Below are positions 15,666 to 24,111 of a stretch of 64,000 bases of DNA, in pieces. Origin of the DNA: Granulicella pectinivorans. Its GTDB lineage: Bacteria > Acidobacteriota > Terriglobia > Terriglobales > Acidobacteriaceae. The translations under genes were made by a program, and so were the position numbers. The notes under the pieces were generated by a model, which ran no database searches, had not been told where the DNA came from, and saw only the letters and a program-made list of their open reading frames with translations. The first letter of the stretch is position 1. The number at the start of each line of letters is the position of its first letter. The DNA is taken from NCBI RefSeq assembly GCF_900114625.1, contig NZ_FOZL01000002.1:62001-126000 (forward strand), in the 5' to 3' direction.

Positions 15666-18626
15666 ATGTCTCTCATCCGCCCTCTTGTCCTGGCGCTCGC
15701 TGCCACGTCCATCGCCGCTCACGCCCAGTCTTTCTACCCCGTTCGTCTCGAAGACAAGACCGCCGTCTACCTCACGGGAGCCAAGGGCGACGGCGTCGCC
15801 GACGACACCGCCGCCCTCCAGAAGGCCATCGACAAGGTAGCCGACACCACCCACCAGGGCATCGTCTTCATCCCCTCCGGCAACTATCGGCTGACCCACA
15901 CCCTCTACATCTGGCCCAGCATTCGGCTCATCGGCTACGGCCCCACGCGGCCCGTCTTCACCCTGGCCGCCAACACCCCGGGCTACCAGACCGGACCGTC
16001 CTACATGGTCATGTTCACCGGCGGCCGCATCAACGCACAACGCACCGGCGGCGTGCAGCGCCCCAATGCACGGCGTCCGCCTCCGGTCGTGTTCCCGGGC
16101 ACCGTGCCCGCCACACTCGGCGTACCGGACGCAAACCCCGGCACCTTCTACTCCGCCATGAGCAACATCGACTTCGACATCGCCGACGGCAATCCCGGCG
16201 CCGTCGGCATCCGCCTGCACTACGCGCAGCACTGCTTTCTCACCCACATGGACTTCCACATCGGCTCCGGCATGTCCGCCCTGCAGGACGTCGGCAACGA
16301 GGCCGAAGACCTCCATTTCTACGGCGGCCAATACGCCATCATGACCGGACGTCCCTCGCCCGGCTGGCAGTTTACGCTGCTCGACTCCACCTTCGACGGA
16401 CAGCGCGAAGCCTCCATCCACGAGCACGAAGCCGGCCTAGCCCTCATCAAGGTCACCTTCAAGAACGTTCCCACCGCCATCGACATCGAGCCCAAACACA
16501 TCGAAGAGCTCTGGATCAAAGACTCGCGCTTCGAGAACATCTCCGGACCCGCCATCGTCATCTCCAACGAGGACTCGCGTCTCACGGAGATCAACATCGA
16601 AAACGCCCTCGTCGACCGTGTCGCCACCTTCGCCAAACTGCGCCAGAGCGGCAAGACGTTCTCCGGCAGCGGCGCCACTTATCGCGTCGACACCTTCCTC
16701 CACGGCCTGACCTTCGATACACCGCAGTCCAGAGGTGAGATTGTAACCAGAATCAGCACAAAGCCCCTCACCGCCCTGCCGCCCGCCGCAGCACCCGCCA
16801 TCCGGCCGCTGCCCACGCAGATCGGATGGGCCAACGCCCTCGAACTCGGCGTCAAAGGCAACGGCACCACGGACGACACCGCGGCCCTCCAGCACGTCAT
16901 CGACACCAACCGCACCGTTTATCTGCCCAGCGGCCGCTATCTCCTCACCGACACCCTCAAACTCCGCCCCGATACCGTCCTGATCGGCCTTCACCCTAGC
17001 ACCACGCAGCTCGACCTCGCCGACTCCACACCCGGCTTCGACGGCCCTGGCGAACCGAAACCCATGCTGCTCGCTCCTGCGGGAGGTTCCACCATCGTCG
17101 AAGGTATCGGCCTCTTCCCCGGCGGCATCAACAGCCGGGCTGCCGCCGTCATGTGGATGGCCGGTAAAGACTCCATGATGAACGACGTCCGCTTCCTCGG
17201 TGGCCATGGCACCAACAACGCCGACGGCACCCGCATGAACCCCTACAACAACGCCCACTCGGCCGATCCCAACCTCGCCTACAAGTGGGACGCCCAGTAC
17301 CCAAGCCTCTGGATCCTGAACGGTGGAGGCGGTGTCTTCACCAACATCTGGACGCCCGACACCTTTTCGCAGGCAGGCCTCTATATCTCCGACACCAAGA
17401 CCGAGAGCCACATCTACGAGCTCTCCAGCGAGCACCACGTTCGCAACGAGGTCAAGATCAAGCGGGCCGCCAACGTCGAGCTCGTGGCCCTGCAAACCGA
17501 AGAAGAGCGTGGCGAAGGCGGGCAATGTCTCCCGCTCGAAATCGAGGACTCGGAGAACATCACCGTCGCAGAGATGCACGGCTACCGTGTCGTCTCGAGC
17601 TTCGTTCCCTACCCTGCAACCATCCACGTTACAAATTCGAAAAACATCCGTTTCCGCAACCTGCACATCTACTCCGATAGCAAAGCGGCCTTCGACGCGT
17701 CCGTCGTCGACGACGACAGCCACACCACCAACCGCGAGCTTGAGCTAGCCTCCCTCACCATCCCCGAGCACACCTCCAACGCGCCGTTAGCCAAACACCC
17801 CGAAGCCCACCGCATCGCCAGCGGCTACTTCAACGCCTCCAGCGCCACCACGGACTCGCACGGCAATGTCTACTTCGTCGACACCGTGAAGAACCACATC
17901 TTCCGCTACCTGCCCGCATCGAAGCGCCTCGAAACCGTCCGCGACGCCCCCCTGGACGTCGCTAACATCTTCTTCGACAAGAGCGACAACCTCATGGCCG
18001 TCTCCTACGCAGGCACCGGCACGGTCTACACCTTCAAACCCGACGCCCCATCTACCGAACTCACCCTCCTCAAGCCCCAGCCTTCCACGCCTCACCCCGG
18101 CGCGACGGCCGTCTTCTCCGTCGACCACTGGCGCTTCGATGTGGACATGAACAACGACTTCGCCACCCTGACACCATGGCAGTACATCTCCCCCGACGGC
18201 AGCACCTTTCTGCCCGCCGGTGAAGACTTCGTCTCGGGCCAGCTCTACTACGGCATCAAGATGGCCGATATCCTCCGCGCCTTCACCCTGGGCAAAGCCA
18301 CTACCGGCAAGACCGTCTACATCAGCGATGAGCGCCAGAAGAAGACATGGACCGCCACCGTCAAAGACGATGGCGGCCTTTCGAACGTAAAACTCTTCGC
18401 GACCCAGGGTGGCGAGTCCGTCGTGGTCGGTCCCGACGGCAACATCTACATGGCCGCCGGACAAATCTATATCTACCGCCCCGACGGAATGCAGATCGGC
18501 CAGATCGACGTCTCCGAGCATCCTACCAGCATCGTCTTCGGTGGCAAGGACCGCCGCACCCTCTATATCGTGGCTCGCACCTCCCTCTACGCAGCAGCCA
18601 TCCCACCCGCGTCGAAAGCCCCATAA
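15666..18626 (+). CDS. GH55/pectate-lyase-3-like double beta-helix protein with C-terminal SMP-30/NHL-like propeller
   Basis: 986 residues, with a signal peptide (PLVLALAATSIAAHAQ). Two parallel beta-helix domains each begin with the GAKGDG-DDTAAL signature: VYLTGAKGDGVADDTAALQK at ~residue 35 and LGVKGNGTTDDTAALQH at ~400. This double arrangement is characteristic of GH55 exo-beta-1,3-glucanases. The last ~270 residues are a different fold with propeller-like blades (SSATTDSHGNVYFVDTVKN, VVVGPDGNIYMAAGQIYIY) as in SMP-30/gluconolactonase. GGAG lies 8 nt before ATG 15666. It is in an operon with GH30. The exact bond cleaved is not certain. Confidence 0.8.
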   Translation: MSLIRPLVLALAATSIAAHAQSFYPVRLEDKTAVYLTGAKGDGVADDTAALQKAIDKVADTTHQGIVFIPSGNYRLTHTLYIWPSIRLIGYGPTRPVFTLAANTPGYQTGPSYMVMFTGGRINAQRTGGVQRPNARRPPPVVFPGTVPATLGVPDANPGTFYSAMSNIDFDIADGNPGAVGIRLHYAQHCFLTHMDFHIGSGMSALQDVGNEAEDLHFYGGQYAIMTGRPSPGWQFTLLDSTFDGQREASIHEHEAGLALIKVTFKNVPTAIDIEPKHIEELWIKDSRFENISGPAIVISNEDSRLTEINIENALVDRVATFAKLRQSGKTFSGSGATYRVDTFLHGLTFDTPQSRGEIVTRISTKPLTALPPAAAPAIRPLPTQIGWANALELGVKGNGTTDDTAALQHVIDTNRTVYLPSGRYLLTDTLKLRPDTVLIGLHPSTTQLDLADSTPGFDGPGEPKPMLLAPAGGSTIVEGIGLFPGGINSRAAAVMWMAGKDSMMNDVRFLGGHGTNNADGTRMNPYNNAHSADPNLAYKWDAQYPSLWILNGGGGVFTNIWTPDTFSQAGLYISDTKTESHIYELSSEHHVRNEVKIKRAANVELVALQTEEERGEGGQCLPLEIEDSENITVAEMHGYRVVSSFVPYPATIHVTNSKNIRFRNLHIYSDSKAAFDASVVDDDSHTTNRELELASLTIPEHTSNAPLAKHPEAHRIASGYFNASSATTDSHGNVYFVDTVKNHIFRYLPASKRLETVRDAPLDVANIFFDKSDNLMAVSYAGTGTVYTFKPDAPSTELTLLKPQPSTPHPGATAVFSVDHWRFDVDMNNDFATLTPWQYISPDGSTFLPAGEDFVSGQLYYGIKMADILRAFTLGKATTGKTVYISDERQKKTWTATVKDDGGLSNVKLFATQGGESVVVGPDGNIYMAAGQIYIYRPDGMQIGQIDVSEHPTSIVFGGKDRRTLYIVARTSLYAAAIPPASKAP

Positions 18627-18653
18627 AGAACAGCCGCATCCCTTCCATCATGA

Positions 18654-18684
18654 CAAAGCCCCACCTCGAAAGGGTGGGGCTTTG
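18654..18684. terminator. Hairpin terminator between the GH30 operon and GH3
   Basis: Stem caaagccccacc (18654-18665) and ggtggggctttg (18673-18684), 12 bp perfect with a 7-nt loop, between convergent genes. The T-rich flank is only partial in either direction. Confidence 0.75.
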
Positions 18685-18726
18685 CCGTAGAGTGCAACCT
18701 CGTCACCGAGACAAGAGCATCGCTTT

Positions 18727-21030
18727 CTATTTTGTAACTTCGAACGTTGCATGATTTTCCGTAGAAGCCGAGCTGTTCCCAACCCAGAGGTCGAACGTGC
18801 CCGGCTCTACAGCAAACTTCCGCGTCGCCGAGCTCCAGAATCCGAGCTCATGGCTATCGAGCGCAAGCGTGACCGTCTGCGTCTCGCCAGCCTTCAACGA
18901 AACGCGCTTGAAGCCCTTCAACTCACGCACGGGACGCGATGCGCTTCCCGCTCTCTGGTGCGTATAAAGCTGCACCACCTCATCGCCCGCGACATTGCTG
19001 TCATTCTTCACGTCGATCGACACCTGCATGGTTCCATCCGCAGCAACCTTAGCCGAGCTCATCTTCAGGTTGTTCATCGAGAACTTCGCATAGCTCAGCC
19101 CATATCCAAACGGATACAGTGGAGCACTCGATCCATCCCAGTACAGCGCAGCGGTCTCGTGCGGATTCTGCCGTAGATAGTGCGCGTAGAACAACGGCTC
19201 CTGCGAAGCCGAACGAGGGAACGTAGCCGGCAGCTTCCCACCCGGGACAGCATCGCCAAACAGCAGATCCGCGACGGCATTGCCGCCTTCAGTCCCCGGA
19301 TACCAGGCCTCCAGAATCGCCGGCACATGCTGAGCAGCCCAATCGATTGAGAGCGGACGCCCATTCATCAGCACCAGCACCACCGGCTTACCTGTAGCCA
19401 CCGCCGCCTCCAGCAACTCCTCCTGCTTACCCGGCAGATCGAGCGACAAACGCGAAGCCTTCTCTCCATTCATGTTTTGCGACTCGCCCAGAACCATGAT
19501 GGTCACATCGGCCGACTTCACCGTGGCAATCGCCTCGTCGAACGCTGCCTTCTTCTCCGCGTCGGTATGCATCGTCACCGGCACCGGCGGGAACTGCGGA
19601 TCGAAGATCGAGTGTCCCGTCCGCTCAATCTCCACGCCCTTGGCGTACTTCACCACATCCGGCGTAGCCGCGAACCGCTGCTTCAGTCCTTCCAGCACGC
19701 TGACGTTGTCGGCAGGATGGCTCGCCAGACTCCACGATCCACCGATGTCCACCTTCGAGTCCGCCAGCGGTCCAATCACCGCAATCGTTCCCGGAGCCTT
19801 CTTCAACGGCAGCAGATTTCCCTCATTCCGCAGCAGCACCGCAACTTCAGCACCAGCCTTGCGCGCCGCGGCCCTCTGCTCCGCATTCACAAACTTACCC
19901 GGAGCCGCAGCCACATCGGCATATGGATGCTCGAACAAACCAAGCTCATACTTCACGCTCAGAATGCGCTTCACCGCCTCGTCGATCGTCGCCATCTTCA
20001 CCGCGCCACTCTTCACCTGCGCCGGCAGATTGTCGCGAAACACATGGCCCGTCATCTCCATGTCCATGCCCGCATTGGCCGAGATCGCCGCCGCATCCGC
20101 GGCATCCTTCGCCATGCCATGCGTCTGCAGTGCATGCACTGCATCCCAGTCGCTGACGATGAATCCCTTGAAGCCCCAACGCTCCTTCAGCACATCGCGC
20201 ATCAGCCAGCGATTGCCCGCAGCCGGCACGCCGTTCAGATCCATATACGCGGTCATGAATGTCCCCGCGCCCGCCTTCTCCGCCGCATGGAACGGAGGCA
20301 GATAAATGTTCTCGAGATCGGCATCCGAGATATTGGACGAGTCATAGTCACGCCCGCCATCCGCCGCCCCATAGCCTGCATAGTGCTTCACGCAGGCCAC
20401 AATGCTATCCGCATTGCTCAACGAGGAACCCTGGAAGCCGCGCACCTGAGCCTCGGCCATGCGTGCGCCCAGATACGGGTCTTCGCCCGCGCCCTCCATG
20501 ATGCGTCCCCACCGGGCATCATGCGCAATGTCCACCATCGGCGCAAACGTCCAGCGCACACCCGCAGCCGAAGCCTCCATCGCCGCATGCCTCTGGGCCA
20601 ACGTAGCCAGCTCAGGCTTGAACGAAGCAGCCATCGCCAACGGCACCGGATACACCGTGCGGAAGCCGTGAATCACATCGAACCCAAACAGGATTGGAAT
20701 ATGTAACCGCGATTGATCGACGGCGACATGCTGCAGCGCATTGATGCGCGCCGGATCGGTGACGAACAGGAACGAGCCCACCTGCCCCGCCTTGACCATG
20801 TCTTCGGCCTTGCCCGCGTCGTCGGTGTTCAGAGCGATCTGGCTCATCTGCCCGATCTTCTCTTCGAGCGTCATCTTCTTCAGCAGATCATCGACAAAGC
20901 GCGCTTCTTTCGCACTGGGAGAAGGCGTCTGCGCCATCATCGGCATCACGGGCGTCAGCACAACAGGAAGCAGCAGAGAAACTGCGACGGCGCGCATAAA
21001 ACGCCGGGGGCTCTCGAAGACATAATCCAT
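18727..21030 (-). CDS. bglX: Secreted glycoside hydrolase family 3 beta-glucosidase, BglX-like
   Basis: 767 residues, matching the length of E. coli BglX. Signal region AVAVSLLLPVVLTPVMPMMAQ. The GH3 N-terminal barrel carries nucleophile Asp294 in GFIVSDWDAVHALQTHG, plus FGFDVIHGFRTVYP, CVKHYAGYGA and GEDPYLG. The C-terminal alpha/beta domain (IAVIGPLADSKVDIGGSW, VLGESQNMNGE) and fibronectin-III-like tail (DVKNDSNVAGDEVVQLY) follow. It releases terminal beta-glucose from oligosaccharides in the periplasm. ATG 21030 has GGAG 8 nt upstream; the open frame to 21129 runs through the operator and is unlikely to be coding. Confidence 0.92.
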   Translation of the reverse strand: MDYVFESPRRFMRAVAVSLLLPVVLTPVMPMMAQTPSPSAKEARFVDDLLKKMTLEEKIGQMSQIALNTDDAGKAEDMVKAGQVGSFLFVTDPARINALQHVAVDQSRLHIPILFGFDVIHGFRTVYPVPLAMAASFKPELATLAQRHAAMEASAAGVRWTFAPMVDIAHDARWGRIMEGAGEDPYLGARMAEAQVRGFQGSSLSNADSIVACVKHYAGYGAADGGRDYDSSNISDADLENIYLPPFHAAEKAGAGTFMTAYMDLNGVPAAGNRWLMRDVLKERWGFKGFIVSDWDAVHALQTHGMAKDAADAAAISANAGMDMEMTGHVFRDNLPAQVKSGAVKMATIDEAVKRILSVKYELGLFEHPYADVAAAPGKFVNAEQRAAARKAGAEVAVLLRNEGNLLPLKKAPGTIAVIGPLADSKVDIGGSWSLASHPADNVSVLEGLKQRFAATPDVVKYAKGVEIERTGHSIFDPQFPPVPVTMHTDAEKKAAFDEAIATVKSADVTIMVLGESQNMNGEKASRLSLDLPGKQEELLEAAVATGKPVVLVLMNGRPLSIDWAAQHVPAILEAWYPGTEGGNAVADLLFGDAVPGGKLPATFPRSASQEPLFYAHYLRQNPHETAALYWDGSSAPLYPFGYGLSYAKFSMNNLKMSSAKVAADGTMQVSIDVKNDSNVAGDEVVQLYTHQRAGSASRPVRELKGFKRVSLKAGETQTVTLALDSHELGFWSSATRKFAVEPGTFDLWVGNSSASTENHATFEVTK

Positions 21031-21098
21031 ACGACACACTCCAGAAGGGAAAGCCCGCCTTCCGCTTGCACTGGGCCAACAGCAGGGTCGGACAAACC

Positions 21099-21128
21099 AT
21101 AGTAGACAAACGATTGTTTCATTGTCCA
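21099..21128 (-). promoter_or_regulatory. GH3 promoter with LacI-type operator in the spacer
   Basis: On the minus strand, TGGACA (21128-21123) and TACTAT (21104-21099) are separated by 18 bp. The operator ACAATCGTTTGT (21117-21106) lies wholly inside that spacer, a position where bound repressor blocks RNA polymerase. Confidence 0.6.
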
Positions 21129-21157
21129 TCCCTTCGTCCGAAAACCGGACGAAAGCC

Positions 21158-22900
21158 CTATTTCCTAGTCGAGGCGTTCCCCCGGATCAACTCTCCACCC
21201 TGCTTCAAATGGTAGAAACCATCCGCCGCCACATGATGAAACGTCTGCGGAGTCGCTCCTGGCCATTCCACCACCATCGTCTCAATCTCCTTCGCCCCTC
21301 CAAGCCCAAAGTGCAGCCGGAGATCGCTCTGCGACAGATAGCTTCCACCCGACCGCACCTCGCCCATCTGCGTCACGCCCCCGGAACTCACATGGACCCG
21401 CGCATTCAGCGCCATCCGATTCTTCGGCGCGCCCTCCAGTTCCACGCTCACCCAATGATGCGCGGGATTGGGCCGCGACGAAAGCACCTCCGGCTCGCCC
21501 AACAGGTTCTCGATCACCACATCCAGCGCACCGCGGTTGAACAGGTCGCCCACCGCAAGCCCTCTGCTCACCTGCGGCACAGCCAGCGGATCCCCCGCGC
21601 CCATCTTCGCCTCTTCAAACTTCCCATTGTGCTGATTGCGGAACAGCACAGCCGGCTCACGATAGTGAATCCCGAGCTTCGCCGAGTCCACCTGCGGATA
21701 CACATGCCCGTTCACCAGCATCAGATCGAGCCACCCGGAGTTATCCAGGTCCAGAAACGCATCGCCCCACCCCACATACGGCACCGTGGCCCGCGCCACA
21801 CCCGCCGAGTGCGACACATCCGTAAAGTTCATCGCGCCATCATTGCGATACAGCGTCATGTACTCATCGCTGAAGTGGCTGATCGCGACGCTCATCCGCC
21901 CCTTGTTCTCAAAGTCACCCACGGCAAGCCCCATGTTGGCCTGCTCCACGCCATCTTCGCTGAACGCCACACCAGCATCCGCGCCGACCTCCTTGAAGGT
22001 CCCATCGCCCTGGTTGCGATACAGATAGTTCGACTCACCATCATTCGCCACAAAGAGATCGAGCTTGCCATCGTTATCGAAGTCCGTCCACACCGCGCCC
22101 AATCCGAAGTAGTGCTGTTTGTCGTCCACCCCAGCCTGCGCCGCAACTTCAGTAAACGTGCCGTCGCCGTTGTTGTGGTACAGCGCATCCCCCGAACCCT
22201 TCAGCCCACGCGGCCCGCACTGCACCGCCACCTCGTGATACTGGCACGTCTTCGCCGATCCAAACTTCGGCAAATCATCCAGGTGAAAGTCCACATAATG
22301 CGGCACGAACAAATCCGGAAATCCATCGCCGTCATAGTCGCCAAACGTCACCCCGGTCGCCCACCCTGAATCCTGCGCGAGCCCCGCCTTCGCCGTCACG
22401 TCCGTAAACGTGCCATCCCCATTGTTGCGATACAGCACCACCCCACCAAAGCAGCTCACCAGCAGATCCTGCCTGCCGCTATTCGTCACATCCGCCACCG
22501 CCGCGCCCATGGCCCAGCAGGGCGTCGCAATCCCGGCCTTATCCGTTGTGTCCGTAAACGTCCCATCGTGGTTGTTGCGATACAGCGCCCCCCGCGCCTT
22601 CTTGCCCGCCATCGCCATCGACACGCTCGGAGCGTTGGTAAAGTAGATGTCCAGCCAGCCGTCGCCGTCATAGTCGAACAGCACCACCCCACCGCTCATC
22701 GACTCGACGATGTACCTCTGGTCCGGGCTCGACAGATGCGCAAACTTGATCCCTGTCGAGGCCGTGACATCCACAAACCCCGGCTCAAAGGGCCCCGCCT
22801 TCTGTGCCACGACACAGCCCGCCGCCAGCGCCAGAACACCCACCACCAGAGCTCTAATGGGCCGCCCCCGCATCGTCCGCAGCACCATGCGGAGCCTCAA
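21158..22900 (-). CDS. CRTAC1-family protein (VCBS/FG-GAP propeller plus ASPIC/UnbV domain)
   Basis: 580 residues. After a signal or lipoprotein-like start (LALAAGCVVAQ) there are repeated calcium-type blades, NNGDGTFTDVTAKAGL, GDYDGDGFPDLFV, WTDFDNDGKLDLFV and NRGALDVVIEN, making a seven-blade-like propeller. The ASPIC/UnbV domain is at the C-terminus (ALNARVHVSSGGVTQMGEVRSGGSYLSQ region, split here). It is a secreted or surface carbohydrate- or protein-binding module of unknown exact role. The ATG at 22900 has GAGG 6 nt upstream and overlaps the TPR gene by 47 nt. It is the third gene of the TonB-receptor operon. Confidence 0.85.
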   Translation of the reverse strand: MRLRMVLRTMRGRPIRALVVGVLALAAGCVVAQKAGPFEPGFVDVTASTGIKFAHLSSPDQRYIVESMSGGVVLFDYDGDGWLDIYFTNAPSVSMAMAGKKARGALYRNNHDGTFTDTTDKAGIATPCWAMGAAVADVTNSGRQDLLVSCFGGVVLYRNNGDGTFTDVTAKAGLAQDSGWATGVTFGDYDGDGFPDLFVPHYVDFHLDDLPKFGSAKTCQYHEVAVQCGPRGLKGSGDALYHNNGDGTFTEVAAQAGVDDKQHYFGLGAVWTDFDNDGKLDLFVANDGESNYLYRNQGDGTFKEVGADAGVAFSEDGVEQANMGLAVGDFENKGRMSVAISHFSDEYMTLYRNDGAMNFTDVSHSAGVARATVPYVGWGDAFLDLDNSGWLDLMLVNGHVYPQVDSAKLGIHYREPAVLFRNQHNGKFEEAKMGAGDPLAVPQVSRGLAVGDLFNRGALDVVIENLLGEPEVLSSRPNPAHHWVSVELEGAPKNRMALNARVHVSSGGVTQMGEVRSGGSYLSQSDLRLHFGLGGAKEIETMVVEWPGATPQTFHHVAADGFYHLKQGGELIRGNASTRK

Positions 22901-24041
22901 TCTTCATCGCGCCATACACCTGCCGCAGCCCTTCCTTCATCGCCTTGTACCGCTGATACTCCGCCAGCTCCCTCTTCGCATCCTCCGGCCTCTTCATCGT
23001 CCGGTACAGCGCACTCAGCCGAAAGTGCGCCAGCATATTCGTCGGATCGGCCTTCAACGCATCGAGCAACAGAGGCAGCGCCTTGTCGTTCTCGTTCTGC
23101 TCGCTGTACACCCGTGCCAGCCCGATCGCAGCCTCCGCATTGCCTGGCTGATCCTTCAACGCCCGCTCATAAAATCCCCTGGCTCCCACCATATCGGAGC
23201 GGTCCGCGGCAAGGTCCCCAAGCCGCACCGCCGCCTGGACCTCATGCGGATTCTTCGCGAGCGCGATCCTGTACTCCGCCTCGGCCTGCGCCCTGATCTC
23301 CTGGCTGTCCGACCCATGCAGCGCCTCGGCCAGCTCAAAGTGAACTCCCGGCAGATTCGGATTCGCGGCGATCGCCTTGCGAAAATTCGCAATCGCTCCC
23401 GGCAGATCGCGCACCCGCTCGAGTTCATGTGCAATCGCCTGCTGCATCTGCCCCGACTTCGGCGCGGCCAGCGATAGACTCAACAATGCCTCACCGGCCA
23501 GATCGCTATGCACCCGGTACGCCGCATACAGGATCTCCGGATCGGCCGGGGCCGTCTCCAGCAGCTTGCCAATCGTCACCGCCGCCGATGGAAGATCGTT
23601 CCGCGCCGTATCCACCTCCACCAGCGTCAGCCCAACTTCCCTGTGGAACTTCGGATCCAGGTCGCCGTTCAAAGCCCCCCAAAGATCGCCGCGAGCCGCA
23701 TCCAGATGTCCCATCTGGTACTCGCAGAGCCCCAGCAAACCGCGTATCTTCGCCAGCTCCGGCTGCAGCTCCACCGCCTTCCTCAGCGGACCTTCCGCCT
23801 CCGTAAAGCGCCCTTGAAAATAAAGCAGCACTCCAAGATTGGCTTCGGCATCCACGTTGTTCGGATCGGCCGCAACCAGCGCCGCGAACTCCGGAATCGC
23901 CTTCTCAGGCTGCTTCGCCTTCAGATATTCATTGGCTCGCCGTGCATGCTCCTGCGGCGTAATCGTCTGCGCGGAGCAGAAAGATGCGAGGGCCATCGAT
24001 ACACCGGCCAGGCCACACCGCATTCGATGAAACATCGACAT
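22854..24041 (-). CDS. Periplasmic TPR-repeat protein
   Basis: 395 residues with a signal peptide (GLAGVSMALASFCSAQ) and about ten tetratricopeptide repeats covering nearly the whole mature chain, such as EKAIPEFAALVAADPNNVDAEANLGVL, FTEAEGPLRKAVELQPE and DKALPLLLDALKADPTNMLAH (each quoted only in part). The repeats make a helical scaffold for protein contacts. The gene lies 70 nt after the TonB-dependent receptor and overlaps CRTAC1, so the three products likely act together at the outer membrane. AAGG sits about 10 nt before the ATG. Confidence 0.85.
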   Translation of the reverse strand: MSMFHRMRCGLAGVSMALASFCSAQTITPQEHARRANEYLKAKQPEKAIPEFAALVAADPNNVDAEANLGVLLYFQGRFTEAEGPLRKAVELQPELAKIRGLLGLCEYQMGHLDAARGDLWGALNGDLDPKFHREVGLTLVEVDTARNDLPSAAVTIGKLLETAPADPEILYAAYRVHSDLAGEALLSLSLAAPKSGQMQQAIAHELERVRDLPGAIANFRKAIAANPNLPGVHFELAEALHGSDSQEIRAQAEAEYRIALAKNPHEVQAAVRLGDLAADRSDMVGARGFYERALKDQPGNAEAAIGLARVYSEQNENDKALPLLLDALKADPTNMLAHFRLSALYRTMKRPEDAKRELAEYQRYKAMKEGLRQVYGAMKIEAPHGAADDAGAAH

Positions 24042-24111
24042 AAAAGCTCAGCCTTAAAAACAAATCGGGAAGCGGACAGCGACCGAAGCCGCTATCCACT
24101 TCCCGAGGTTA

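Noticed and set aside
21031..21129. N-terminal extension of the GH3 protein
   Set aside because: The extension would run through the promoter and operator and lacks signal-peptide or family features.
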